Shown here piece after piece: positions 8,294 through 17,400 of a stretch of DNA of 64,000 bases (positions are counted from its first letter, which is position 1; every line of letters begins with the position of its first letter). Made by a program: the position numbers and the translations under genes. The notes below the pieces were generated by a model. That model saw only the letters and a list, made by a program, of their open reading frames with translations, searched no databases and was not told the origin of the DNA. The stretch is from CAWGGS01 sp046704745 (GTDB lineage: Bacteria > Desulfobacterota > Desulfobulbia > Desulfobulbales > Desulfocapsaceae). The DNA lies in assembly GCA_046704745.1 (NCBI GenBank), contig JBJKRL010000137.1, forward strand, positions 1-64,000. The letters are read 5' to 3'.

Positions 8294-8864
8294 TTACGGG
8301 CTGATCCGATGCACCGCCAACATGACAAAAAGGCAGATCACCAGCATCAAGGCGGTGCCCAGGTCCGGCTGCAGGAGGATCAGGCAAAACGGTGCGCCCG
8401 TCAGCAGTGCCGGGATCAATAAGTCCTTAAAGCCCAAGGGTTGTTTTTCCGATCGCTCGGAAAAATACCGGGCCAAAGCTAGCAGAAGGAACAGTTTTGC
8501 CGGTTCCGAGGACTGGAGGCGGAACAGTCCGAAATCGAGCCATCGCTGAGACCCTCCGGCTATCTTTCCCAGCAGCAAGGTGGATAGCAACAGCAGAAGG
8601 GATGCGCCATATATCAGATAAGCAAAACGTTGCAACCGGCTTGGATCAAGACAAAGAAGCAGTGTTAATAAAGCATATCCGAAACAAAAAAAGCGCCTGT
8701 TTGGAGTAGCCATGCGGATCGGCACTTCGCAGATTAATCAGACTCAATAGAGTAAGACAGGAAAGAAAAAAGAGCAACAGCCAATCAATTCTGGCCAGTA
8801 AACGGCCTGTCAGGGTTACGTTGCGCCCCCTTGGACGTTGCTCTCTTGTTCTGTTAGCTATCAC
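8294..8864 (-). pseudogene. RodA/FtsW-family glycosyltransferase fragment
   Basis: N-terminal half of a SEDS peptidoglycan polymerase. An initial piece (reading from 8864) covers helix 1 and an INLRSA motif typical of RodA; a second frame (ending at 8294) continues with GGSQRWLDFGLFRLQSSEPA and LQPDLGTALMLV, both RodA/FtsW hallmarks. The frames join across an A7 run (8686-8692, T7 on the coding strand), indicating a one-base shift. The product stops after roughly 190 residues, whereas RodA is normally near 370, so the C-terminal half is missing. No mre or mrd genes are next to it. A functional rodA must lie elsewhere. Confidence 0.8.
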
Positions 8865-9127
8865 TTGTGTTCCGTAAGTCCTTTTCTCTTATCCATTCAC
8901 ACAACCGGAAACAGATAGTACCTCGCACCCATTTTCCCCTCAACGTTGAAATCAATTTGCATGTCAATACCCAAAGGGACGGCTTAACAGTCAAGTGCCT
9001 GCAGTTTTTATCTCAATGGTGGTTACGGTAAATAGTGGCGTTTCTGGCTGCCTCTTTTAATCGGAGGCAGGGCAAAGACACAAGTCGGTTTATGCGCCTG
9101 CCGCCAAAAGATCTGCCTCCACCGGTT

Positions 9128-10381
9128 TCACGCACGTTCTTCCCACACGGATACCAGATGGACTATTGTTTCCACAGCCTTTTCCATATCCTGGAGGGAA
9201 ATCCATTCCAGCCGGGAGTGGAAATTATGTCCGCCGGTGAAAATGTTAGGGGTGGGAACACCCATGGCGGAAAGCCGGGCGCCGTCCGTGCCGCCACGGA
9301 TCGAATGACGGCGCGGCTCAAGCCCGGTACGGCCGATGGCCTCGAGCGCATAATCGACAACCTGAGGATGAGCATCAAGTATGTATTTCATGTTGCGATA
9401 CACCTCGTCTATGGACAACTCGGCCACCAGCATGGAATACTTTTTACGCAGTGAATCCAGCACGGTTTTCATAAGGTTCTCTTTTTCCTGCAGCCCTTCC
9501 ACTGTGAAATCACGGATCAGATATTTGAGCACTGTTTTCTCCACCGAGCCGGCCATGGAATGCAAGTGGATATAACCTTCCCGCCCATCCGTGGTTTCGG
9601 GGGTCATGGTGTTCTTGGGCAGAAAATCGATAAATTCCGCCGCCAGGCGCTGGGAGTTGAGCATTTTGCCCTTGGCAAATCCGGGATGCATATTGATGCC
9701 GCCAAAGGTGACGGTTGCCGTATCGGCACAGAACGTTTCATCTTCCAGTTCCCCGGCTGTTTCTCCGTCGATGGTATAGGCATAGCGAGCGCCGAATTCC
9801 TCGACATTAAAATATTGGGTGCCGGTCCCTACCTCCTCGTCGACGGTAAACGCCACCCGGATCGGCCCATGGGCAATTTCCGGATGACGGCTCAGATATT
9901 CAACCGCTGTCATGATTTCGGCCACTCCCGCCTTGTTGTCCGCCCCCAGCAGTGTAGTGCCGTCGGTGGTGATAATATCGTGATTGATGCAGTGGGCCAG
10001 AGCCGGGTTGTCTCCGGGCCGGATCACCTGCGAAGGAACACCCAGCAGCACCAACTCTCCTCCTTGGTAATCACGATGGATAACCGGCCTGACGCCAGCA
10101 CCGGAAACCTCGGGAGAAGTGTCCACATGAGCAATCAGACCTATCGCGGGCACTTTTTTTGATGTGGTGGCGGGCAGACCGGCAAAGACATAGCCATGTT
10201 CGCTCAGCCGGACATCAGCCAGGCCCATGCCTTGCAGTTCCTCTACCAGCAACCTGCAGAGATCCAACTGTTTGGCGGTGCTGGGATACCTTTCAGACTC
10301 TTCGCTCGACTGGGTATCGACAGCTACGTAGCGCAGAAAGCGATCTAGCATCTCTTCAACCGGAATCCTCAAATCCATCAT
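9128..10381 (-). CDS. pepT: Peptidase T (tripeptide aminopeptidase)
   Basis: 417-aa M20 metallopeptidase that removes N-terminal residues from tripeptides in the cytoplasm. Family motifs for the two-zinc site are visible: LIAHVDTSPE (His and Asp), LLGADNKAGVAEI (bridging Asp), FTVDEEVGTG (catalytic and ligand Glu), TIDGE, and a late His in FTGGHNFHSRLEW. Also typical are RGGTDGARLS and the dimerisation lid domain between. Length matches PepT. It stands alone, with a 347-base gap upstream. The long opposite-strand frames in this gene are not real. Confidence 0.95.
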   Translation of the reverse strand: MMDLRIPVEEMLDRFLRYVAVDTQSSEESERYPSTAKQLDLCRLLVEELQGMGLADVRLSEHGYVFAGLPATTSKKVPAIGLIAHVDTSPEVSGAGVRPVIHRDYQGGELVLLGVPSQVIRPGDNPALAHCINHDIITTDGTTLLGADNKAGVAEIMTAVEYLSRHPEIAHGPIRVAFTVDEEVGTGTQYFNVEEFGARYAYTIDGETAGELEDETFCADTATVTFGGINMHPGFAKGKMLNSQRLAAEFIDFLPKNTMTPETTDGREGYIHLHSMAGSVEKTVLKYLIRDFTVEGLQEKENLMKTVLDSLRKKYSMLVAELSIDEVYRNMKYILDAHPQVVDYALEAIGRTGLEPRRHSIRGGTDGARLSAMGVPTPNIFTGGHNFHSRLEWISLQDMEKAVETIVHLVSVWEERA

Positions 10382-10728
10382 AAGCTCCCCATCTTTTCAA
10401 ATCATTTCCCGCCGTCGACCCCTTACAACCGGAGTGTGCGGTCTCAAACCAACAAAATGTTGCCGGCCGGATGCCAACCCATTGTGTGTCTCTTTATAGT
10501 AAGGATATGATATTTAAAAAACATAATAATTATTTTAGGTTAAAAAATTATCCATCTTTCTCCCGTTTGACAACCTCATATATCCCGTTTACTTGTTTCA
10601 TTAAGGTTAAAGAGTTTTCTTTGGCAACTGACGCCTTCTACGGGATGTGATTATTTTTTTAGAGGGTTGGCTGAAATCATGCTATGAAAAACAGTCTGTT
10701 TGCCTCTCTATGACAAAGGAGAACGACA
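10382..10728. other. Intergenic region between pepT and the Cys-rich gene
   Basis: About 350 bases, AT-rich around 10500-10560. It separates divergent genes. A TTGACA at 10567-10572 is followed after 17 bases by TACTTG, a weak -10, so a promoter for the Cys-rich gene is possible but unproven. No gene or strong hairpin is seen. Confidence 0.4.
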
Positions 10729-10938
10729 ATGTCCTATATATGTCAGAACTGTGGTGTAATCACAGATGATGCCAAAAATATCTGCAATCCGATAAACGAA
10801 GAGTACAAGAGTAAAACCTGCAGCATTTCTGCAGCCGAGGTTTGCCGGGAGAAACAACTGGCAATGGAATATGCCTGTGTCTGTGGGAATGTTTCGGCAA
10901 ACCCGCAAAACCTGTGCAAGCCAAGCAGGATCATCTGA
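10729..10938 (+). CDS. Small Cys-rich protein with duplicated zinc-ribbon-like motif
   Basis: 69-aa protein with nine cysteines. The two ends resemble each other: YICQNCGVI...NICNP near residues 3-21, and YACVCGNV...NLCKP near 49-66, each with paired Cys, a Gly and a distal C-x-P. This suggests an internal duplication of a zinc-ribbon or other metal-binding knuckle. A good GGAG site lies eight bases before ATG 10729. It is short but its composition and ribosome site support a real gene. Function unknown; a metal-binding or redox accessory role is a guess. Confidence 0.75.
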   Translation: MSYICQNCGVITDDAKNICNPINEEYKSKTCSISAAEVCREKQLAMEYACVCGNVSANPQNLCKPSRII

Positions 10939-11121
10939 TTTCAGATAAAAACCGGCTGGATAAAAAGTAAGGCAGCACATGTTGGAAAGTCAGACAGAAT
11001 AGTTATCTCGCTCTTTCTCTTTTCACGGAAAAGATGGCGGACTTTGCCCTGGAAGATGATATGGTACTATTGATACCATTGAAAAATAGCACCGACATAC
11101 GAACAGAACGATTGCCCGTAC

Positions 11122-12765
11122 ATGCCTGAGACAAAATTCCAAAGACTCGTAGATAAAGATCTGCTGACCATAGCTGAATTGCGTGATATCCTCACAGCGT
11201 CTCAAACTGCCCGCAAATATCCCGAGGAGCTGCTTTTTGAAAGAGGCATTGCCAGATACGAAGTCCTGTTCTGCCTCTCCGAATACTATGGCTGCCCCTT
11301 TGTGGAATACAACGAAGAGCTTCTGGCTCCATATCTCCTCAGCAAAAAACTCGACCTCGATCACCAGAAAAGTGCGCTCTGGTTTCCCCTCTCGGTTACC
11401 CGAGACAGTGCGGAAGTCGCAGCCTATGATCCAGGTGATCCTCGGATAGAAACTGACATAAAAAAGACCCTCGGGGTTACAAACATCCACTTTCGGGTCG
11501 CCCTTCCCGGAGATATTACCAGAATCATAGAGAACAATTTCGATGTAAATCCGGGTTTTGATTCTTCAGGGGGGAGGACACCTCTGGCATTGGACAGGGT
11601 GTTCCTTTCCTATCGTCGCACCGCCTTTGCCCATTATCGAACTCTCTTTGCCAAGGGACGGACGGGGCTCGCCTTTATCCGGACCGGAGTGGCCTTTATT
11701 GCCATCTCTCTGACCTTTCTCAGGGTATTCGGCAACGGACTCTGGGCCATACTGGAAATACCATTTGTCCTGGCAGGCCTGGCCATGCTTGTCGACGGCA
11801 TCAAATGGTACCTGCCGTCACGGACGGCAACCCATCAGCCCATCGACAGTTCTTCCACACAGTCCACAGGCGGAACAAGCGTTCTCAGCGTCAGCCTTGA
11901 AAACGGCAATCCCGTTTTCAGGCGTACCGGCACCGTAAAAGGAGCCGAGCAGCTGAGGGCCGATTGGGACCTTTTATCACCTGTCATGCGGCGCAGGTTC
12001 ATCGCCTGCGACCGGGCCGATCTGGCGGAAGAACGTACGGCCCTGGCCGGCCACAGGACAGTGCTGGCCAAGACCAGGACCGGACTCGCCCTCACCCGGA
12101 CAGGTGTGGCCGTTGCCGGGCTGGGAATCGCTTTGATCAGGCATTTTCCGCAAAGCGGCTGGACGGTGTTCGATCTGGTTCTCCTCACCGCAGGGGCAGT
12201 GATGTCCGCGGAAGGTCTTATTTGGTATTTCCGCGGACGCAGCGCCGGCATAAAGAGCTTTCGCGACATCCGCCGCCTGGACATGAAGGAAAACATCTGG
12301 GATATTGTCCTGCCACATAAAGGCAAACTCAACTGCTCCGAAATCCATAGATCGGCACCACCGGTGGGGCCCTCGTATCTTCCCGGGATCTGGGCCACCA
12401 CCGGCCTGGCCCTTGAACGAACACTCCTTGCCGAAAGACGCTGTGTCATGTCCCGGCTGCGCACCATCATGGCCAGAACCAGGACTGGGCTCGCCTTTAT
12501 CCGAACCGGCATCAGCATTACGGTAGTGGGAGCAGGTCTTATGGTATTTTTTGGAATTTCAGAATCGGGATGGACGATATGCAACAGTGTTCTCATGCTG
12601 GCCGGGCTGCTGCTCATCGCCGACGGCTACTACTGGGCTGTTCCGGCTGAAAAAATGCAGGCAACCTACCCGTACTGCGATCGGGATATCGAGATAGCGG
12701 TCCCGGATTACGGTAAGCCCGCATGTCGATGGGCAAAGGCGGTTTTTAGTAATGACGATGAATGA
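11122..12765 (+). CDS. MshEN-like N-terminus with three DUF202-like membrane units
   Basis: 547 aa. Residues 1-140 resemble the N-terminal domain of GspE/PilB/MshE ATPases (a helical part with ELLFERGIARYEVLFCLSEY, then WFPLSVTRDSAEVAAYDPGD), but no ATPase follows. Instead come three related units at about 160-234, 296-372 and 430-508. Each opens with an RT-x-x-A-x-x repeat (for example YRRTAFAHYRTLFAKGRTG) and continues into two hydrophobic helices, like DUF202/YidH. The MshE N-domain is a known cyclic-di-GMP binder; whether this one binds is untested. No ribosome site is clear before ATG 11122. The next gene overlaps and is a paralogue. Function unknown. Confidence 0.75.
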   Translation: MPETKFQRLVDKDLLTIAELRDILTASQTARKYPEELLFERGIARYEVLFCLSEYYGCPFVEYNEELLAPYLLSKKLDLDHQKSALWFPLSVTRDSAEVAAYDPGDPRIETDIKKTLGVTNIHFRVALPGDITRIIENNFDVNPGFDSSGGRTPLALDRVFLSYRRTAFAHYRTLFAKGRTGLAFIRTGVAFIAISLTFLRVFGNGLWAILEIPFVLAGLAMLVDGIKWYLPSRTATHQPIDSSSTQSTGGTSVLSVSLENGNPVFRRTGTVKGAEQLRADWDLLSPVMRRRFIACDRADLAEERTALAGHRTVLAKTRTGLALTRTGVAVAGLGIALIRHFPQSGWTVFDLVLLTAGAVMSAEGLIWYFRGRSAGIKSFRDIRRLDMKENIWDIVLPHKGKLNCSEIHRSAPPVGPSYLPGIWATTGLALERTLLAERRCVMSRLRTIMARTRTGLAFIRTGISITVVGAGLMVFFGISESGWTICNSVLMLAGLLLIADGYYWAVPAEKMQATYPYCDRDIEIAVPDYGKPACRWAKAVFSNDDE

Positions 12766-13969
12766 ATCGGAAATGAAATCAAGATTCGAAATCCTGACCC
12801 AGTGGGGAGCTCTCACCCCCGAACAGCTGCAAGCGGCTAAGAAAAATGCACTTGCCCGCGGCGTCAGCCTTGAACAAATCCTTCTCATCGAAAATCGCAT
12901 GCCCAGATATCTCCTCATCCAGGCACTGGCAAAATACTACAACCTGCACTACATCGAATATGACGAACGCCTGCCTATCCCGCTGGAGATCCTGGAGGGT
13001 CTCGACGCCAAGGTTCTTTCCCAAAACCTTTGGATGCCGGTGATCCGCTGCCAGGACGGTACGGTTATTATTGCGGCCAACAATCCTCAGGACCCGGCGA
13101 TCAGGGATGAATGCCAAAGATTTCTAAAAACGGACAGGCTTGAGTTCAGGGTCGCACTTGAGGTGGATATCCGCTGGTATATCCAGGAGTTTCTCCATGC
13201 CGAACCAGGAAGTCTGATCGGCACGGAAAGAACGTGTTTGGCCTATTGGCGGACAACAATGGCCCAATGGCGGACAAAGCTGGCCTGTTACCGGACCGAG
13301 CTGGCCTGGGCACGATCGGGGCTAGCCTATCTTCGCTGGGGGCTGGGGACTGTTGCCATTGCCGATGCCTTCTTACAAAGGGCAGCCACAAGCAATTCAC
13401 AGCATCTTTCTTTCTCGCTTGCCATCCTGGTCGTGGGCCTTTTCTTATGTTTCTACGGGCTTCCGATATACTTAAAGGTAAGAAAATCAAGGATTAGCCC
13501 GCCAGGCAACCAAACCATTGTCGAGGTCACCGCGGCAACGATTCTCTTTCTGGAAAACTACCATTTCGTAAAAGACCAGGGTATCTCCTCCGGATCCGGG
13601 AAAACAATGCTTGCCAGACTAAGCGACTTTCTCGCCGACTACTGCACTATCCTTCCTCCGACACCTGCAAGCAAGGTGCGTACCATGTTTGTCCACGAAC
13701 GTAATGTGCTAGGCGCCCAGAGGACTGTTGAATCATGCTATCGTACCATCTATGCCAGGGCACGAACCGGCCTCGCCTTCATCCGTACGGGGTTTGCCTT
13801 TATCAGCATAGGTCTTGGCCTGCTCCTCTATTTCGGAACAGGATTTATCACCGCCTTGGATGCACTCCTCGTCTTAGCCGGCATCCTGATGACCATCGAC
13901 GGGGCGCTCTGGTACCTGCCGGTGAGAAAGGAGCAGGCCGAGATCCCGAGAAGCATCGCCTTTGAGTGA
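12752..13969 (+). CDS. MshEN-like N-terminus with two DUF202-like membrane units
   Basis: 405-aa paralogue of the preceding protein. Residues about 10-145 form the GspE/MshE N-terminal-like domain (LTPEQLQAAKKNALARGVSL, then MPVIRCQDGTVIIAANNPQD). Two DUF202-like units follow, about 157-245 and 310-392, with ERT-x-LAYWRTTMAQWRT and YRTIYARARTGLAFIRTG as the repeat segments and hydrophobic helices after them. The start codon lies inside the upstream gene (14-base overlap), so the two are translationally coupled and probably form one membrane complex. Between units is a loop-like linker rather than a recognisable domain. Function unknown. Confidence 0.75.
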   Translation: MTMNESEMKSRFEILTQWGALTPEQLQAAKKNALARGVSLEQILLIENRMPRYLLIQALAKYYNLHYIEYDERLPIPLEILEGLDAKVLSQNLWMPVIRCQDGTVIIAANNPQDPAIRDECQRFLKTDRLEFRVALEVDIRWYIQEFLHAEPGSLIGTERTCLAYWRTTMAQWRTKLACYRTELAWARSGLAYLRWGLGTVAIADAFLQRAATSNSQHLSFSLAILVVGLFLCFYGLPIYLKVRKSRISPPGNQTIVEVTAATILFLENYHFVKDQGISSGSGKTMLARLSDFLADYCTILPPTPASKVRTMFVHERNVLGAQRTVESCYRTIYARARTGLAFIRTGFAFISIGLGLLLYFGTGFITALDALLVLAGILMTIDGALWYLPVRKEQAEIPRSIAFE

Positions 13970-14490
13970 CGGGAACACCTCAATAAAATATGGGGAGCAA
14001 TAGGTTAAAGATAAAATCATTTGGTTGTTGATAAATTCGCCCCCAAAGAGCTTCCAGCTTTCCGGAATTTATGAACACTTTCCACATTTACGAACACATC
14101 CTTTTCCGGTTTTTCCTATAAAAATCGACGTCGCAACCGATCCGCCCGCCGACGATTTTCCATCGTATCGTGTTGGTATATTGTTCTTTTATATAATTCC
14201 AGATGGTTGTTTTCCGGACATGGTCCCCTGCCTTAACAAAACAATCGCCTTATCGCCTCAGACCGACAAGGTATTGATATTCTGTCATTTTATCAATACT
14301 GATTAGCTGGCATATTTTTTGCGTGGAGTAACAGAAGAGAAATTCACCCTGCAAGCAGCAATCAACGCAAAGAGAGGATTTTTAAAAAACAGATGTCCGA
14401 TCAGACCGGTTAGCATAGGTTCGTCTTCTCCAAGAGCGCGTTTACCTGCTTCCATGTTGAGCAACTTCGCCTTTGCCAATGGGGAATACG
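13970..14490. other. Intergenic region carrying a sigma-54 promoter and long leader
   Basis: About 520 bases between the DUF202-like pair and the PEP-CTERM gene. The first 330 bases are AT-rich with no supported gene. A sigma-54 promoter lies at 14308-14323, leaving a leader of about 155 bases before ATG 14491. An upstream activator-binding site would be expected in 14150-14290 but I cannot define one. Confidence 0.6.
14308..14323 (+). promoter_or_regulatory. Sigma-54 (RpoN) promoter, -24/-12
   Basis: TGGCATATTTTTTGCG keeps the invariant GG and GC exactly ten bases apart, as in the consensus TGGCAC-N5-TTGCA. Transcription would begin near 14334 and run into the PEP-CTERM gene. Known PEP-CTERM systems are linked with the PrsK/PrsR pair, PrsR being a sigma-54-dependent activator, so this fits the family. 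Confidence 0.75.
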
Positions 14491-17400
14491 ATGCAAACGA
14501 AACGCCCAACCCCCAGACCTCCCGCCACCTGGTTTTGCCTCTCTACGGCCCATTTGCTTTCTCTTGTCATCCTTCTCATCTCTTGGTACGGATTCACGAC
14601 TACTGCCCAAGCCGACTGCGTGCTCAACAGCCCGCCGTATCCCATCACCGGCATCTGGCAGGGCACGAAGAGCGGCGATGCCGCCACCGGCAACGGATCG
14701 ACCGCCGCACCCGACAACTGGGCCGGACGAACGTTGGTCTGCACCGCCCCCGACCAGAGCGGGGACGTCACCATCACCCAACTGGGGCTTAATAGCGGGG
14801 ACAACGCCTACTTTTACCTTCCGGTCCCTGACTATGAACCCAACTCGATCAGCCTTGACGGGCCAAACTTCGGCCGGGTGGATTTCGGCATGGAAGGAGA
14901 CGCCGACTTCAGCGGCAGTCTCAACGCCTCCGGTCTTGTCAACACCCTGGGCTACGGTCTGATGCACTTCAACGGAGTTACGATCACCGCAAACTCGTTC
15001 AATTCCACCTCGTCGAATCTTGAGAACCTGGAGATGACCTTTACCGGTGGCGGCTTGAATATAACGAACGACATAAACCTTTACGGCCAGGCGGACTCCA
15101 CCAACACACTTACCGTCACCGGCGGGACCTTCAACGCCGGCACCCTGCTTGCCGACAGCCCTGAAATCGACCTGGTCCTCAACGGCGGCACCTCCGGTAC
15201 GGTTAAAAACGGCGTCACCATCAACCCGAATGCGGTAGATGAGACGAATATCACCGTCAGCGGCGAGGGCACAGATCTTGACTGGGCCAAGGACTCCGGT
15301 CTTTCCGTTCTGGGACAGGACGGAAAGGTGACGCTTACCGTATCGGACAAGGGTAAGCTCAACACCCACTCCACCTTCGTAGCCGTGAACAGCACCGCCG
15401 ACGTCTCCGTTACCGTTGACGGCGGCACCTGGCAAACCGACACGCTGGCCCTTGGCGGCAGCGGCAAGGTCATGGTGGATATCAAGGGCGGCCAGATGTC
15501 CACCGGCGACACCAATATGGCCCTGTTCGACAATACGGCGGCCGGCAATGCCGCCGACGTCCTGATGGAAAACGACGCCAAATGGGATGTGAACGGCTAT
15601 CTGACCGTGGGCGCCGCGGGAGACGCCACGTTGAGCATGTATGGTGCCAGTCAGCTCACGGTAAACGGCGCCATGACGCTCTCGGTTGCCGCCACTGCCA
15701 ACGGCTATGTCAGCCTGGACGACACCGCCAGGCTGGTGGTCAACGGCGAGCTGGATGTGGGAGCCATCGGGGAAGGCGGGCTGGATATCCTGGGCCGGAG
15801 CACCGTCGACGTCAACGGCCAGATGGTGATCGCTGATGCCGAAAATTCGCATGGAGAGGTGCTGGCATTAAGCGGCGACACGCTGCAGGTCACCCAGTCC
15901 CTGGAGGTGGGGCGCAACGGCACGGGTGAGCTTATTGTCAGCGACGGCGGGCATGTGGTAACGGAAGGCAGCGCCTTTCTCGGCACCTACGAGCATGGAA
16001 ACGGTACCGTGACCATCGATGACATCGGCCTCTGGCATATCGACGGCGATCTGAATATCGGCAACAGCGGCAAAGGTACACTCACCGTTTCCGACGGCGG
16101 GCATGTGGAAATGGCCGGCGACGGAGAGCTGCGCATCGGCCGGCATGAAGGCAGTACCGGCTCGCTTACGGTGACCGGCACGGACTCCACCATCGAGCTG
16201 TCGGGCACCGACACGCCGCTGGTGATCGGCCAGGACGGCACCGGAACCTTTTCTCTGGAAGAAGGCGCGGTGCTGGACGCGGGTGGACAGGAGGTGGACG
16301 TCGGTGAAGGCGGCACCGGCGATGGGACGCTCCATGTCACAGGCAGCGGATCTTCGCTTACTGTTGGTTCGCTCACTGTAGGGGTGGAAGGAACGGGCCA
16401 CGCCACGGTTGCGGAAGGGGCTGAGCTGAACGCCGACGAGTTGGTCATCGGCAAGGAGGAATCCGGAAAGGGCGATCTGACCGTCACCGGCGCCGACGTC
16501 TCCGCAGGGGATGTGACCGTGGGCGAAAGCGGGACCGGCTCGCTGGGCCTGGAAGAAGGCGGCCGGCTCGACCAATCGGACGGTCATTCGTTCATCTTAG
16601 GCGAAGAGGACACGGGCAGCGGCGCCCTTACGATCTCAGGCGACGGTTCAAGGCTCACCGGCGACACGCTCGTGGTCGGCGACAAGGGTACAGGCACAGT
16701 GACGCTGGATGAGAAAGCAGCAGTCGACGTCAACAGCATGACCATAGGCGCAGAAGAGGATTCCAACGGGTCGGTTGCCGTCGTCGGGGAATCGACGCTG
16801 ACCGTTGCCGGCGGGCTGGTGGTCGGCGAGGGGTCCAAAGACGCCGAGATGCACATCGCCGACCACAGCGTCGTCAACTCCGGCGGGGGAAACACGACCG
16901 CATCCATTCTGGGAGACAACGAAGACTCCAAGGGCACAGTCACCCTGGCCGACACGCAAAGCAAATGGAACGTCTTTTCCGATCTTCTGGTGGGAAACCG
17001 GGGTGATGGATCGCTGGAAGTGGCCGACGGGGCGGAGCTTGACGTCTACGGCCATCTTGATCTCGGCGGCACCCCCACCGGAACGGGAGAGATCAGCATC
17101 AAGGGGGCTGATACCGGCGGTGTGGTTTCCTACAGCACGCTTGAGGTGGGCACGGGCGGCAGGGGAGACATCACCGTCGAAGAACATGGGCTTTTAACCG
17201 GCGGAGGAGCAGGAACCCAGGCCGTTGTGGGCGGCGCATTCGACAACGGCGACGGGACCTTTTCTCCAGGTCAAGGCAGGGTGACGGTCAAGGGCGCCGA
17301 CGCCTTCTGGCAGTCGCACGATCAAAACGGCGTTGCCGTCGGCGCCCGGGGCGAGGGGACCCTTGACGTGGAAGAAGGCGCAACCGTTCAGATAGACGGA

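Noticed and set aside
14410..15852. A 480-codon minus-strand frame opposite the PEP-CTERM gene
   Set aside because: Its length follows from the GC-rich repeat codons of the real gene; no independent evidence.
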